DNA of 64,000 nucleotides from Jannaschia helgolandensis (GTDB lineage: Bacteria; Pseudomonadota; Alphaproteobacteria; Rhodobacterales; Rhodobacteraceae). Location: assembly GCF_900109285.1 (NCBI RefSeq), contig NZ_FNZQ01000001.1:587001-651000 (forward strand), read 5' to 3'. Each line of letters begins with the position of its first letter. The stretch's first letter is position 1. Positions 1 to 7,939 of the stretch are shown piece after piece. The position numbers were made by a program, and so were the translations under genes. The notes beneath the pieces are model-generated. The model did no database searches. It had not been told where the DNA came from and saw nothing but the letters and a program-made list of their open reading frames with translations.

Positions 1-1
1 C

Positions 2-283
2 ATGTTCAAGCAAATGGGCGTGCCGGTCGTCGGTATGGTCGAGAATATGTCGACGCATATCTGTTCGAACTGCGGACATGAGGAACATATCTTCGGCCAC
101 GGCGGTGTCGCGAAGGAGGCCGAGAAGCTGGGTATTCCCCTTCTGGCCGAAATTCCGCTGCATCTTTCAATCCGCGTGGCGGCGGACGGCGGCGCCCCCG
201 TGGTGGCATCGAAACCCGAAAGCCCACAGGCAGAAGCCTATCGTGTGCTGGCCCGCAAGTTGGTCGAAATGGGTCATGCCTGA
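2..283 (+). CDS. Mrp/NBP35-family Fe-S carrier ATPase, C-terminal part
   Basis: This is the C-terminal 93 residues of a P-loop ATPase of the Mrp/ApbC/NBP35 family, which carries and transfers iron-sulfur clusters in the cytoplasm. The frame is open to the left edge, so the first visible methionine is probably internal and the Walker A region lies outside the window. Visible evidence is the VVGMVENMS segment followed by a CSNCG motif (residues 21-25), the CxxC that binds the bridging cluster in this family, then a GIPLLAEIPL segment and the usual C-terminal helix. The next gene begins seven bases inside this one. Family assignment is firm; whether it serves general or enzyme-specific Fe-S assembly cannot be told. 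Confidence 0.9.
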   Translation: MFKQMGVPVVGMVENMSTHICSNCGHEEHIFGHGGVAKEAEKLGIPLLAEIPLHLSIRVAADGGAPVVASKPESPQAEAYRVLARKLVEMGHA

Positions 284-947
284 GATCATCGGCGACCTTA
301 CCTTTCCGCCGATGTTGCGCGGTATCATGGCGCCCGATCCTCGGGCGGCGGCCATCGCACAGGCACGAGCGGGGTGTGACGGAGGGTTGATCTGCTGGCG
401 CGGCGGTGACGCACTTGAGGTTGGTCTGGTGCTGGCTCCGGACGTGGCACTGTCGCGGGCAATACAGATGTTGCCTCTGAGCGCGATGGCCTTGCGTGAT
501 GCGCTGGGCGCGATCGGTCCACCCGAACTGCCGATCCACCTGACGTGGGACGGGCGAATTCTTCTGAATGGTGCCGAAGCCGGACGGTCGCGGATCATAG
601 CCTCCGCCGGGCAGGCGGAGGCCGTGCCGGATTGGATCGTCAGTCACCTGATATTTCGATTTCTACCTGTCGATGGCGACATTGATGTCACCGCGCTCTG
701 GTCGGAAGGGGGCGGGGATGTCACGCCGGAAGACCTGTTGGAATCCTGGTCCCGGCACCTGCTGCATCGTCTTTCGGAATGGGACGACGGGCCGGAATCG
801 CTGCATGTCGACCTGACGGGCTGTTCCTGGGAGCGGGAATCGAAGGACGCGGCCTTCATAGGGCTGGACGAATCGTTCGGTCGCTTGCGTCGCGACGGGG
901 ACGCGACCACAATGGACCCCCTGACAGACTTGCTGGAAACGCCATGA
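276..947 (+). CDS. Biotin/lipoate--protein ligase-like protein (DUF4444 C-terminus)
   Basis: A 223-residue protein resembling the biotin/lipoate A/B protein ligase superfamily with a C-terminal DUF4444-like domain (the stretch around GLDESFGRLRRDG and PLTDLLE near the end). I chose the ATG at 276, inside the end of the Mrp-type gene, because similarity to the family begins at MPEIIGDLTFPP and the upstream in-frame extension is antisense-like sequence. Its stop overlaps the start of the next gene (ATGA at 944-947), so it is translationally coupled. In Rhodobacterales such proteins sit beside Mrp and DUF6505 proteins, often near molybdenum/tungsten oxidoreductases (from memory, not searched). 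A true ligase substrate is unknown. Confidence 0.75.
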   Translation: MPEIIGDLTFPPMLRGIMAPDPRAAAIAQARAGCDGGLICWRGGDALEVGLVLAPDVALSRAIQMLPLSAMALRDALGAIGPPELPIHLTWDGRILLNGAEAGRSRIIASAGQAEAVPDWIVSHLIFRFLPVDGDIDVTALWSEGGGDVTPEDLLESWSRHLLHRLSEWDDGPESLHVDLTGCSWERESKDAAFIGLDESFGRLRRDGDATTMDPLTDLLETP

Positions 948-1417
948 ACCTCGCCCGCGCGATCCATTTCGACGACAGCGACCGGAACGTCTATCATGTG
1001 CCGGCCCGCACCGGCGAATGGTGCATCGCCGGCGGGTTCGAATTTTCGAACTGGTCGGAGGGCGATCTGGCGGGCAAGGCACGGCAGGCCTTCGCAAACG
1101 GCTGGCTGGGTCTGGAAACTTTCGGACGCGTCACCTTTGTCGCCGTCACCCGCATTGAACCTGCGGAGCGCGAGGCGCTGATCGCCGACCTTGCCGATCA
1201 TTTTGTCCAGATGCACGGTGCGCCTTCGCTTGAGGCGGCCTATCCCGTTGCGACTCAGGAAATCGACGCGATGATCGACCTGTGTGACGGTGTCGATGCG
1301 AACCGGGTCCTGACCGTCGCGCGACAGTTGGGCGAGGCAGGCGTGACAGAGACGTTCCGTATTCTCGACGCACGCGAGGCCGAGATCGAGCAGGTCGCCG
1401 TTCACGGCGAGGAGTAG
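944..1417 (+). CDS. DUF6505-family protein
   Basis: A 157-residue cytoplasmic protein of unknown function that I recognise as a DUF6505-type protein by its N-terminus (LARAIHFDDSD, then GEWCIAGGFEFSNW) and the QAFANGWLGLETFGR segment. No signal peptide or membrane segment is visible. It starts on the ATGA overlap with the preceding ligase-like gene and ends six bases before the convergent stop of tupA. The cotranscription with an Fe-S carrier ATPase and a ligase-like protein, next to a tungstate importer, suggests a role in maturing a metal-dependent enzyme; that role is inference. The start at 944 is supported by the coupling and by family length. Confidence 0.7.
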   Translation: MNLARAIHFDDSDRNVYHVPARTGEWCIAGGFEFSNWSEGDLAGKARQAFANGWLGLETFGRVTFVAVTRIEPAEREALIADLADHFVQMHGAPSLEAAYPVATQEIDAMIDLCDGVDANRVLTVARQLGEAGVTETFRILDAREAEIEQVAVHGEE

Positions 1418-1423
1418 TGCCGA

Positions 1424-2218
1424 TCAGCGTTCGGCGTTGAAGGTGAACAATTGCTCATCCGCCACGCGGTAGCCGTTGATCAGCACTTCGGCCCGCTCGG
1501 AGACCAGCCAGTCCTCCAGTCTGGCGGCGGCCCCAGCCTTGATGTGATCGTATCGGGCAGGGTTTACGGGCAAATAGGCATATTGATTGAACATCGCCGG
1601 GTCGCCTTCGAATAGGATCGACATGCCGTCCTTGTTCCCGAACTTCAGCCAGCTTGCCCGGTCCGACAGGACATAAGCCCCCATGCCGACCGCCGTATTC
1701 AGCGCGGCCCCCATACCCGCCCCGACTGGGCGGTACCAATCGCCTTCGGTCGGGATACCCGCCGCATTCCATAGGGCCAGCTCGGCCTTATGGGTGCCGC
1801 TGTCGTCGCCACGGCTGACGAATGGAGCTTGCGCGGTTGCGATCCGGGCCAATGCCTCAGTCGCGTCCCCGGCTTGTGCGATACCGGCAGGATCATCGCC
1901 GGGGCCAATGATGACAAAATCATTATACATGATCTCGCGCCGGTGCGTGGCGTTGCCAGCGGCGACGAAGGCCTCCTCTGCAGCTTTGGAATGAACCAGA
2001 ACCGCGTCGACGTCCCCCGCTTCGCCCAGGCGCAGGGCCTGTCCCGTGCCGACCACGATCAGTTCGATGTCTATGCCGGTGTCCGCCGCGATCTGGGGCA
2101 GCAGAATATCGGCCAAACCGGAATTTTCGAACGATGTCGTGACGGCCAGCTTCATGGTTTCCGCCGAAGCGGAGCCGGCGGAGAGGAAAAGGGCGGACAT
2201 TAGAAGTGCACGGATCAT
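1424..2218 (-). CDS. tupA: Tungstate ABC transporter substrate-binding protein TupA
   Basis: A 264-residue periplasmic binding protein with a clear signal peptide (about residues 1-19, ending in SASA). The mature part begins with TTSFENSGL, matching the TT-x-DSGL oxyanion-binding segment of TupA/WtpA-type proteins, and has SRGDDSGTHKAE in the middle, the second anion-binding loop. It is the last gene of a minus-strand operon: its start overlaps the stop of the ATPase gene by four bases. TupA-type proteins bind tungstate very tightly and deliver it to the TupB channel. Molybdate binding cannot be excluded, but the motif set and the tupB partner favour tungstate. Confidence 0.85.
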   Translation of the reverse strand: MIRALLMSALFLSAGSASAETMKLAVTTSFENSGLADILLPQIAADTGIDIELIVVGTGQALRLGEAGDVDAVLVHSKAAEEAFVAAGNATHRREIMYNDFVIIGPGDDPAGIAQAGDATEALARIATAQAPFVSRGDDSGTHKAELALWNAAGIPTEGDWYRPVGAGMGAALNTAVGMGAYVLSDRASWLKFGNKDGMSILFEGDPAMFNQYAYLPVNPARYDHIKAGAAARLEDWLVSERAEVLINGYRVADEQLFTFNAER

Positions 2219-2928
2219 TCGACGATATCTCCATTCAGGAAGGCTTCGGCCTCGGGTGTTGCGGGGGCCGCGAAAAAGGTCTTGGCAGGTCCCGTTTCGT
2301 GTATCCGGCCATGCAAGAGAAATATGACATCGGACGCAAGACGACGCGCCTGCCCCATGTCATGGGTGGCCATCACCAGCCGAGTGCCTGCCGCCGCCGT
2401 CCCGGCCAGCAGCGCCTCGATCTGCCGCGTGGCCCGCCCATCGAGCGCCGCACAGGGTTCGTCCGCGAACAGGATTTCGGGTTCGGTGATCAGGGCGCGG
2501 GCCAGTGCCAACCGTTGCATTTCACCTCCCGACAGCGATGGCGCGGGCTGCGCCAGCATCGCGGTCAGATCGAAACGATCGGCAATTGCGCGGGCCCGTG
2601 CTTCGGCCTGCGCGCGGGACGCACCCCGCAAACGCAGGGGAAACATCAGATTGGCCAGAACCGAACGCCGGAGAGCGATGGGGCGCTGGAACACGTAGGC
2701 CTGCCGTTCGCGCGCGATCGCGTCGGCAACCGACCAGCCGACGTGCCCGTCCGCAGTTCGTTGCAATCCGTGCATCATCCGAAGCAGCGACGTCTTGCCC
2801 GACCCGTTCGGCCCGATCACGACTGTCACGCCGATGCGTCCGAGCGTCAGGTCAACCGGCCCGATCAGTGTCTTGCCCTGCCGTCGCAGGGTTGCGCCGG
2901 TCAGGGTCAGGGGAAGCGCCGCTACCAT
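2215..2928 (-). CDS. tupC: Tungstate ABC transporter ATP-binding protein TupC
   Basis: A 237-residue ABC ATPase on the cytoplasmic side of the importer. It has Walker A GPNGSGKTS (residues 39-47), a Q-loop in the YVFQRP segment, the signature LSGGE, Walker B ILFADEP and the switch histidine in MATHDMG. It lacks the C-terminal regulatory (TOBE/MOP) domain found in ModC, as expected of TupC. The start overlaps the tupB stop by seven bases and the stop overlaps the tupA start by four, so all three proteins are probably made from one message. The substrate is assigned from tupA and tupB. Confidence 0.85.
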   Translation of the reverse strand: MVAALPLTLTGATLRRQGKTLIGPVDLTLGRIGVTVVIGPNGSGKTSLLRMMHGLQRTADGHVGWSVADAIARERQAYVFQRPIALRRSVLANLMFPLRLRGASRAQAEARARAIADRFDLTAMLAQPAPSLSGGEMQRLALARALITEPEILFADEPCAALDGRATRQIEALLAGTAAAGTRLVMATHDMGQARRLASDVIFLLHGRIHETGPAKTFFAAPATPEAEAFLNGDIVE

Positions 2929-3626
2929 GTGCCCTGCCGTTCGGTTCGCATCGCCCAGTGGCTGCCCCAGGACACGATCAGCGCCAGCGCGATCAGGATG
3001 ATGCCCAACCCCAGCGCCAGGGCAAAGTCGCCGCGCCCGGTTTCAAGTGCGATGGCCGTCGTCAGAACGCGCGTCGCACCGTCGATATTGCCACCGACGA
3101 TCATGATCGCGCCGACCTCGCCGATGGCGCGTCCGAACCCGGCGAGCGCGGCCGTCAAAAGGGCGCGGCGGGCGTCGATCAGCAAGGTGACGATGCGCTG
3201 ACCCCGCGTTGCATTCATCGAAATCAGCAGGTCGTGATAGTCGGACCAGAGATCGCGCATTGCCTGATAGGCGATGCTGGCGACCAGCGGCGTGATGATG
3301 ATGATCTGCGCAACAATCATCGCCGTCGGTGTGAACAAAAGGCCCAGAACCCCCAGCGGCCCGGACCGTGACAGAAACAGATAGACCACCAGGCCCACGA
3401 CCACAGGCGGTAATCCGATAAGGGCGTTCATCGTGGCGATGACCGCCCGCCGCAGACGGAAGCGACGCACCGCCAGCCATCCTCCCAGGGGCAGCCCGAC
3501 GAGACAGGAAATCGCCAGCGCCGTCAGCGTTACCCGCAGCGATCGAAGTGTGATTTCGATCAGTTCCGCATCCAGCGTCACGATCATGCGAAACGCTTCG
3601 GTCAGTCCGGCCAGCAGATCGCCCAT
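2922..3626 (-). CDS. tupB: Tungstate ABC transporter permease TupB
   Basis: A 234-residue inner-membrane permease with about five hydrophobic segments. The coupling-helix region reads GRAIGEVGAIMIVGG, which is characteristic of TupB-type permeases. It is the first gene of the tupBCA operon on the minus strand. A short inverted repeat lies just upstream of its start (3639-3665). No Mop-box-like or ModE-like operator was recognised. The assignment as tungstate rather than molybdate permease follows from this motif and from TupA. Confidence 0.85.
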   Translation of the reverse strand: MGDLLAGLTEAFRMIVTLDAELIEITLRSLRVTLTALAISCLVGLPLGGWLAVRRFRLRRAVIATMNALIGLPPVVVGLVVYLFLSRSGPLGVLGLLFTPTAMIVAQIIIITPLVASIAYQAMRDLWSDYHDLLISMNATRGQRIVTLLIDARRALLTAALAGFGRAIGEVGAIMIVGGNIDGATRVLTTAIALETGRGDFALALGLGIILIALALIVSWGSHWAMRTERQGTW

Positions 3627-3638
3627 GTGCCCCCTCGT

Positions 3639-3665
3639 CCCTCCGGGGCTACTTGGACCGGAGGG
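3639..3665 (-). promoter_or_regulatory. Inverted repeat upstream of tupB
   Basis: Perfect 8-base arms, CCCTCCGG (3639-3646) and CCGGAGGG (3658-3665), separated by 11 bases. It lies between the end of the upstream glycosyltransferase gene (3700) and the tupB start (3626), both read on the minus strand. It has no T-run, so it could be a weak terminator of the glycosyltransferase message, an operator or a leader hairpin of tupB. Confidence 0.35.
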
Positions 3666-3699
3666 GGGCGGACGTTCAAGCCCCCAGGGGCGTGCTGTT

Positions 3700-4671
3700 C
3701 TAAAACCGTCCGGTCAGGACCGAGGCCCACATACCTGCCTGTCCCAGCCTGCCATCGCGGTGAATGCCGGTTCGTGCGAAGGCCAAAACCCGGGTCAAAA
3801 TGGGAAGCGACCGGAGCGCGGTCACCTGATCGAGAAGTTGGGCGCAGTCGGGCCGAAGGTTGTCCCGGACCGCATGCAGGTTGGCAAGGTTCGCATCGGT
3901 CCAGTCGCGGTATCGTCCGTTGATCATGCCACGAAGGCGCGCGAGACACGCCGAAAAACCGCCGTTTGCACCGATCTGGTTGCCGCCGTGCTGCCGGTAG
4001 AGAATGCCCGGACGGTCATCGAAAATGACGGCACCGCCGCATCCGGTCACTATCTGATAAATCCACCAGTCGTGAACAGGATCGGCGCGCAACTTTGACG
4101 CGGCATGTCGCATTAGGTCGACGGCCGGACGGTTCAGTACCATCGTGTTGCCGCCGGCGATGTTGCGGGCCAGCGCATGACGAAATGACGGTTCGATACC
4201 GGGCGCGCGGGAGAGGCGACGCCGGACCATCGTCTCGGACGTCTCGACCGAGCGTCCGCCATAAAGCGCTGGGCCTTTCGTGATCTGCGCAAGCGCATCC
4301 ACAGCAGCCCGGATCTTCCCGGGCAACCAGATGTCGTCCTGATCCGACAGGGCAACGACGTCGACGTGACCGGGCATCCGTTCGAGCAGGGAAGCGAAGT
4401 TCGCGCCATAACCCGTGCAGGGTCCATCAAGCATGTGAACGGCGAACGGCGCGGTTTCGGCAAACCGCAGCACGATGTCGCGCGTGTCATCGGTCGAGCC
4501 ATCATCGCTGACCAGCAACAGATCGGGCAGACGCGTCTGGGTTGCCAATGATTCGAGTTGTTCCAGGAGAAACCGACTGCCGTTGAAGGTGGCCATCGCC
4601 ACGGCGACCGTCAGGTTTTCGCCTTGCCTGGATGGCATTCGGATGGGCGACGCGATTGTCGCCTCATCCAT
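3700..4671 (-). CDS. Family 2 glycosyltransferase
   Basis: A GT-A fold family 2 glycosyltransferase of about 323 residues. Visible motifs are VAMATFNGSRFLLEQLESL (N-terminal nucleotide-binding strand and helix), VSDDGSTDDT, and LSDQDDIW, the last giving the metal-binding DxD-type aspartates. The C-terminal part contains GNTMVLNR and HDWWIY, resembling rhamnosyltransferase-like members. I chose the ATG at 4671; earlier in-frame ATGs at 4710 and 4728 would overlap the divergent neighbour that starts at 4709. It lies head to head with the next glycosyltransferase and upstream of tupB. Acceptor and sugar donor are unknown. It probably works with the other glycan genes to 8749. Confidence 0.8.
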   Translation of the reverse strand: MDEATIASPIRMPSRQGENLTVAVAMATFNGSRFLLEQLESLATQTRLPDLLLVSDDGSTDDTRDIVLRFAETAPFAVHMLDGPCTGYGANFASLLERMPGHVDVVALSDQDDIWLPGKIRAAVDALAQITKGPALYGGRSVETSETMVRRRLSRAPGIEPSFRHALARNIAGGNTMVLNRPAVDLMRHAASKLRADPVHDWWIYQIVTGCGGAVIFDDRPGILYRQHGGNQIGANGGFSACLARLRGMINGRYRDWTDANLANLHAVRDNLRPDCAQLLDQVTALRSLPILTRVLAFARTGIHRDGRLGQAGMWASVLTGRF

Positions 4672-4708
4672 TAACCCTTTTGAAAGGACAGGTGGAGATA
4701 ACTCGATC

Positions 4709-5995
4709 ATGGCTCGAGATATGAACACAACCTATGAATGCAACGTTAAGCCGGGGGTTCCGAAACGTCGACAATTGACCGCACGCCCGCTGCACGTGGC
4801 CTTCGCGATCGAAGCGCTTCACGGCGTGTCCGGCGGTGCCGAACGGGTTCTGGCCGATGTATCCCGCATCATTCACGAACGCGGGTACCGGGTTACCGTC
4901 ATCACACACGAGGGACGCAACGGACCCAGCTTTTATCCGTTGCGATTCGGGATCGAACGGGTCGATGCCCGCCCCCGCCATTCGCGCCGTCGGAAAGCGC
5001 CTGTCCTGGATCGCGCCCGGGGTATCGCCGCGCGCAGCAAGATCGCCTCCATTCCGATCTGGCTGGTGCAGTTCGTGCCGATGGTCCTGCGGTTGCGCCG
5101 CATTCTGCGAGACACCAGGCCAGACGTGGTGATCGGGTTCATGCCCTCGATGTTTCCCTACATGTCGCTGGCTGTACTGGGATTACCGGTGAAATCCGTC
5201 GCGTCGGTTCACAATGTCCCGAAGCGGGAATTCGGGGCCGACCCCAAGCGCTGGAACCAGAACAGGATGGACAGGAAGATGCGGCGGCTCTCGCTGCGGT
5301 TCTCCGATGCGGTCACGGTGTTGCTGCCGTCCTTCGTGCGTCAGCTGCCGCTCCCGGAGGCGGCCGCGAAAACACGCGTCATCCCGAATATGGTGAAACG
5401 CTATGAAGGGCCACTGGCGGACGTTCGCGAAAGCCCGGATGAGCCGAATGTCATTCTGGCCGTCGGACGGTTGGCGGATGCCAAGGACCATCAGTCTCTG
5501 ATCGAAGCCTGGGCGATGCTGGAGGATCGATTTCCGAATTGGGAAGTGCGGATTTTCGGCAACGGTCCGCTGAAGTCCAGCTTGTCGCGCCGCATCCGTT
5601 TGGCCGGAGTGAAGCGGCTGAAAATCCACAAGCCAACGCCCGAGATCATGTCTGAATATGCTGCCGCACGCATTCTTGCCATGCCGTCCCGACACGAAGG
5701 CTTCGGGCTGGTGACCGCCGAGGCGCTGTCCGTCGGTCTGCCGGTTGTCGGATTCGCGACCTGCGAAGGCACGAATGAACTGGTGCAGCACGGATACAAC
5801 GGACTGCTGGCCAACCCCCGCGGCGGACGGGCGCGCGGTTTCGCAGTGGAGCTTGAGAAAATGATGACTGACGCCTATTTACGCACTCGCCTTGCCGCCG
5901 CGGCCCCGAAGTCGGTCGAACGGTTCGACCCCGAGGTCATAGCCGACCATTGGGAAGACCTGATCCGGTCGCTTGTACAGGTGGCGCATGACTGA
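4709..5995 (+). CDS. Family 4 (GT-B) glycosyltransferase
   Basis: A 428-residue GT-B glycosyltransferase of family 4 type. N-terminal GVSGGAERVL is the glycine-rich acceptor-domain loop; the C-terminal half has NVILAVGRLADAKDH and the E-x7-E donor-binding motif in EGFGLVTAEALSVGLPVVGF. The start at 4709 is supported by a GGTGGAG ribosome-binding site at 4691-4697; another ATG lies four codons downstream. Its stop lies inside the next gene (8-base overlap). These retaining enzymes transfer nucleotide-activated hexoses onto lipid-linked or surface glycans. Specific product is unknown. Confidence 0.85.
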   Translation: MARDMNTTYECNVKPGVPKRRQLTARPLHVAFAIEALHGVSGGAERVLADVSRIIHERGYRVTVITHEGRNGPSFYPLRFGIERVDARPRHSRRRKAPVLDRARGIAARSKIASIPIWLVQFVPMVLRLRRILRDTRPDVVIGFMPSMFPYMSLAVLGLPVKSVASVHNVPKREFGADPKRWNQNRMDRKMRRLSLRFSDAVTVLLPSFVRQLPLPEAAAKTRVIPNMVKRYEGPLADVRESPDEPNVILAVGRLADAKDHQSLIEAWAMLEDRFPNWEVRIFGNGPLKSSLSRRIRLAGVKRLKIHKPTPEIMSEYAAARILAMPSRHEGFGLVTAEALSVGLPVVGFATCEGTNELVQHGYNGLLANPRGGRARGFAVELEKMMTDAYLRTRLAAAAPKSVERFDPEVIADHWEDLIRSLVQVAHD

Positions 5996-6908
5996 CCCGA
6001 TGCACCCCGATCCCTGTGGCCAGATCGACATTACTGTCTGCATCCCGGTCTATAATTCCGCAGGAGAGATCGCACGCAGCGTTCAGTCCATCATCACCCA
6101 GACGACAACCGCGCAGGTCGAAATCCTGCTTTGCGACGACGGTTCGACGGACGAAACACGGGCGATCATCGCCGGTTTGCAACGGCAGCATCCCAATATC
6201 CGCCTGCTGGTCAATGACCGCAATAGGGGCCGACCGTTCAGCCGCAACCGTCTCGTCGCCGAGGCAAGGGGCCGCTATCTGACCTGGCTGGATGCCGACG
6301 ATGAGAAATACCCCGAGATGATGGACCGGCAGTTTCAGATGCTGGAGCGTCTGGTCGCGGAGAACGGTCCCGAAGCGATCGACGGAGTGTTGGTCTTCAC
6401 CAATTTTCACTGGCTGTGGCCCAGCGAGGACGCACCCAAGCTGATGACGCCACCGGAAGGCGATCATCACATGGAGGAGCTGCTGAATGCGCGCTTCGGC
6501 GGCTATCTCTGGCTGATGATGGGTACGACCGAGACTTTCCGCACTGTTGGTCCTTTCGACACGGCCTTGCCGCGCCTGCAGGACCTCGATTTCTTCGTTC
6601 GGTTCGTCCAGAAGTGCGGCCGCTTTCGTCGGATCGAATCCGATGCGCCGCAATGCATATATTACAAAGACGATCGTGCGCGGGGCGCAATGCAGGTCTG
6701 GCAATCGTGGTGCCATATCTGGAGTAAGCACCGTCAGATCTTCAATGCCTATGGTCCCGAAAATGCGCTGCGATGGCGGCGGCACCACTACCGTGTCGCC
6801 CGCCGTTTTGCCAAAGCGAACCGCGACTGGCTAACCTATTGGTTCATCGCAGCGCAGGAGGTTTTCTTCATCGCCCGCGCCAGGGCAAGGACGGGTTTCG
6901 GTGTCTAA
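5988..6908 (+). CDS. Family 2 glycosyltransferase
   Basis: A 306-residue family 2 glycosyltransferase. Motifs are TVCIPVYNS at the N-terminus, LLCDDGSTDET, and TWLDADDEKYP for metal and sugar-nucleotide binding. The ATG at 5988 was chosen because it follows AGGTGG (5979-5984) and overlaps the upstream stop by eight bases. Its own stop overlaps the GTG start of the next gene by eight bases, so translation of the cassette is probably coupled. The C-terminal quarter contains several tryptophans and basic residues (WQSWCHIWSKHRQ), typical of acceptor or membrane-proximal regions. Acceptor unknown. Confidence 0.85.
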   Translation: MTDPMHPDPCGQIDITVCIPVYNSAGEIARSVQSIITQTTTAQVEILLCDDGSTDETRAIIAGLQRQHPNIRLLVNDRNRGRPFSRNRLVAEARGRYLTWLDADDEKYPEMMDRQFQMLERLVAENGPEAIDGVLVFTNFHWLWPSEDAPKLMTPPEGDHHMEELLNARFGGYLWLMMGTTETFRTVGPFDTALPRLQDLDFFVRFVQKCGRFRRIESDAPQCIYYKDDRARGAMQVWQSWCHIWSKHRQIFNAYGPENALRWRRHHYRVARRFAKANRDWLTYWFIAAQEVFFIARARARTGFGV

Positions 6909-7938
6909 AACACTTTACCTTCATATCGGAACGCACAAGACGGCGACGACGACGCTTCAGCATTTCCTGGCCAAGAATCGCAAGGCACTGCGCGCGGTAG
7001 GGCTATTCTATCCTCAGCAGAACATCGTCGGCGCGCCCAGACATTATGCGCACCACCGTATCGCCCATGCGATCGCCGGGCGGGACGACAAATTGGATTT
7101 CGACTGTGCCACCGCATTCTTCGCCAAGGCGATGGAATTGGCAGGCGAAGATGACCGCATTCTTATCAGCGCCGAACCGTTCTTTCGTCACATGATCAAG
7201 CGAAAGAACGATCCGGCAACAGACCCCGAACCGGCCCTTTACCGCTATGCCAAAAAGGTCCGTGCGGCCTGCGGCGACGCGGATGTGCGGATCGTCGTGA
7301 TGCTGCGCAGACAGGACCTGTTCATCGAATCGATGTATGGCGAACATGTCCTGTCCACCGGCTATCAGCATGAGATCGCTTCGTTTATCGAGGAACGCCA
7401 CTGGATGCTTGATTATCGCCAGCGCCTTGCGGTCTGGGCCGATGTTTTCGGTGCCGACAATATCATGGTCCGCACCTTCGAGCGTGAATCGATGGACACC
7501 CCTGTGGAGCAATATTTCCTGAATTGGCTCGGCGTCGATTGGTGCGACGGATTCGATGCAGCCGGCGATCAGAATGTCGCGCTCAACCGCACCTTCGTGG
7601 AGTTCAAGCGCCAGATGAACTTCCCCAACCAGCCCAGTGGTCACAACACCAGGCTTCGCGAATGGCTGACGATGGCGGCTGCGCTCCCCTTTGCTGCGGA
7701 TCTGCCGAAACGGGGGAAATATTACCTTAACCCCAAGGATCGCTATACTCTGATAAAGGCGCAGGAGGACGGTAACCGAGAAGTTGCGCGCACATATTTC
7801 GCCCGCGAAAATCTGTTCCTGCGACGGGTGGAACAGGATGCGAAACATTACCCCGGCACAGATATCGTAACGGATCGGGAGATCCAGAAAATCACCAGGC
7901 ATCTGCTGCGAATGATCGCGCAGCCCGGCGTCGGCTGA
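6901..7938 (+). CDS. Sulfotransferase-like protein
   Basis: A 345-residue soluble protein with the hallmarks of PAPS-dependent sulfotransferases: the N-terminal IGTHKTATTTLQ (residues 9-20) matches the 5-prime phosphosulfate-binding loop, and VVMLRRQDLFIESMY near residue 140 matches the 3-prime phosphate-binding strand and helix. The start is a GTG at 6901 overlapping the preceding gene by eight bases. A family 2 glycosyltransferase follows one base after the stop. The context, five glycan genes in series, suggests sulfation of a sugar on an exported polysaccharide; that is inference. It could also be a kinase-like or nonfunctional P-loop relative. Confidence 0.65.
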   Translation: MSKTLYLHIGTHKTATTTLQHFLAKNRKALRAVGLFYPQQNIVGAPRHYAHHRIAHAIAGRDDKLDFDCATAFFAKAMELAGEDDRILISAEPFFRHMIKRKNDPATDPEPALYRYAKKVRAACGDADVRIVVMLRRQDLFIESMYGEHVLSTGYQHEIASFIEERHWMLDYRQRLAVWADVFGADNIMVRTFERESMDTPVEQYFLNWLGVDWCDGFDAAGDQNVALNRTFVEFKRQMNFPNQPSGHNTRLREWLTMAAALPFAADLPKRGKYYLNPKDRYTLIKAQEDGNREVARTYFARENLFLRRVEQDAKHYPGTDIVTDREIQKITRHLLRMIAQPGVG

Positions 7939-7939
7939 C

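Noticed and set aside
4671-4728. Longer N-terminus for the minus-strand glycosyltransferase (starts at 4710 or 4728)
   Set aside because: It would overlap the divergent gene that starts at 4709, and the added residues are not part of the glycosyltransferase fold.
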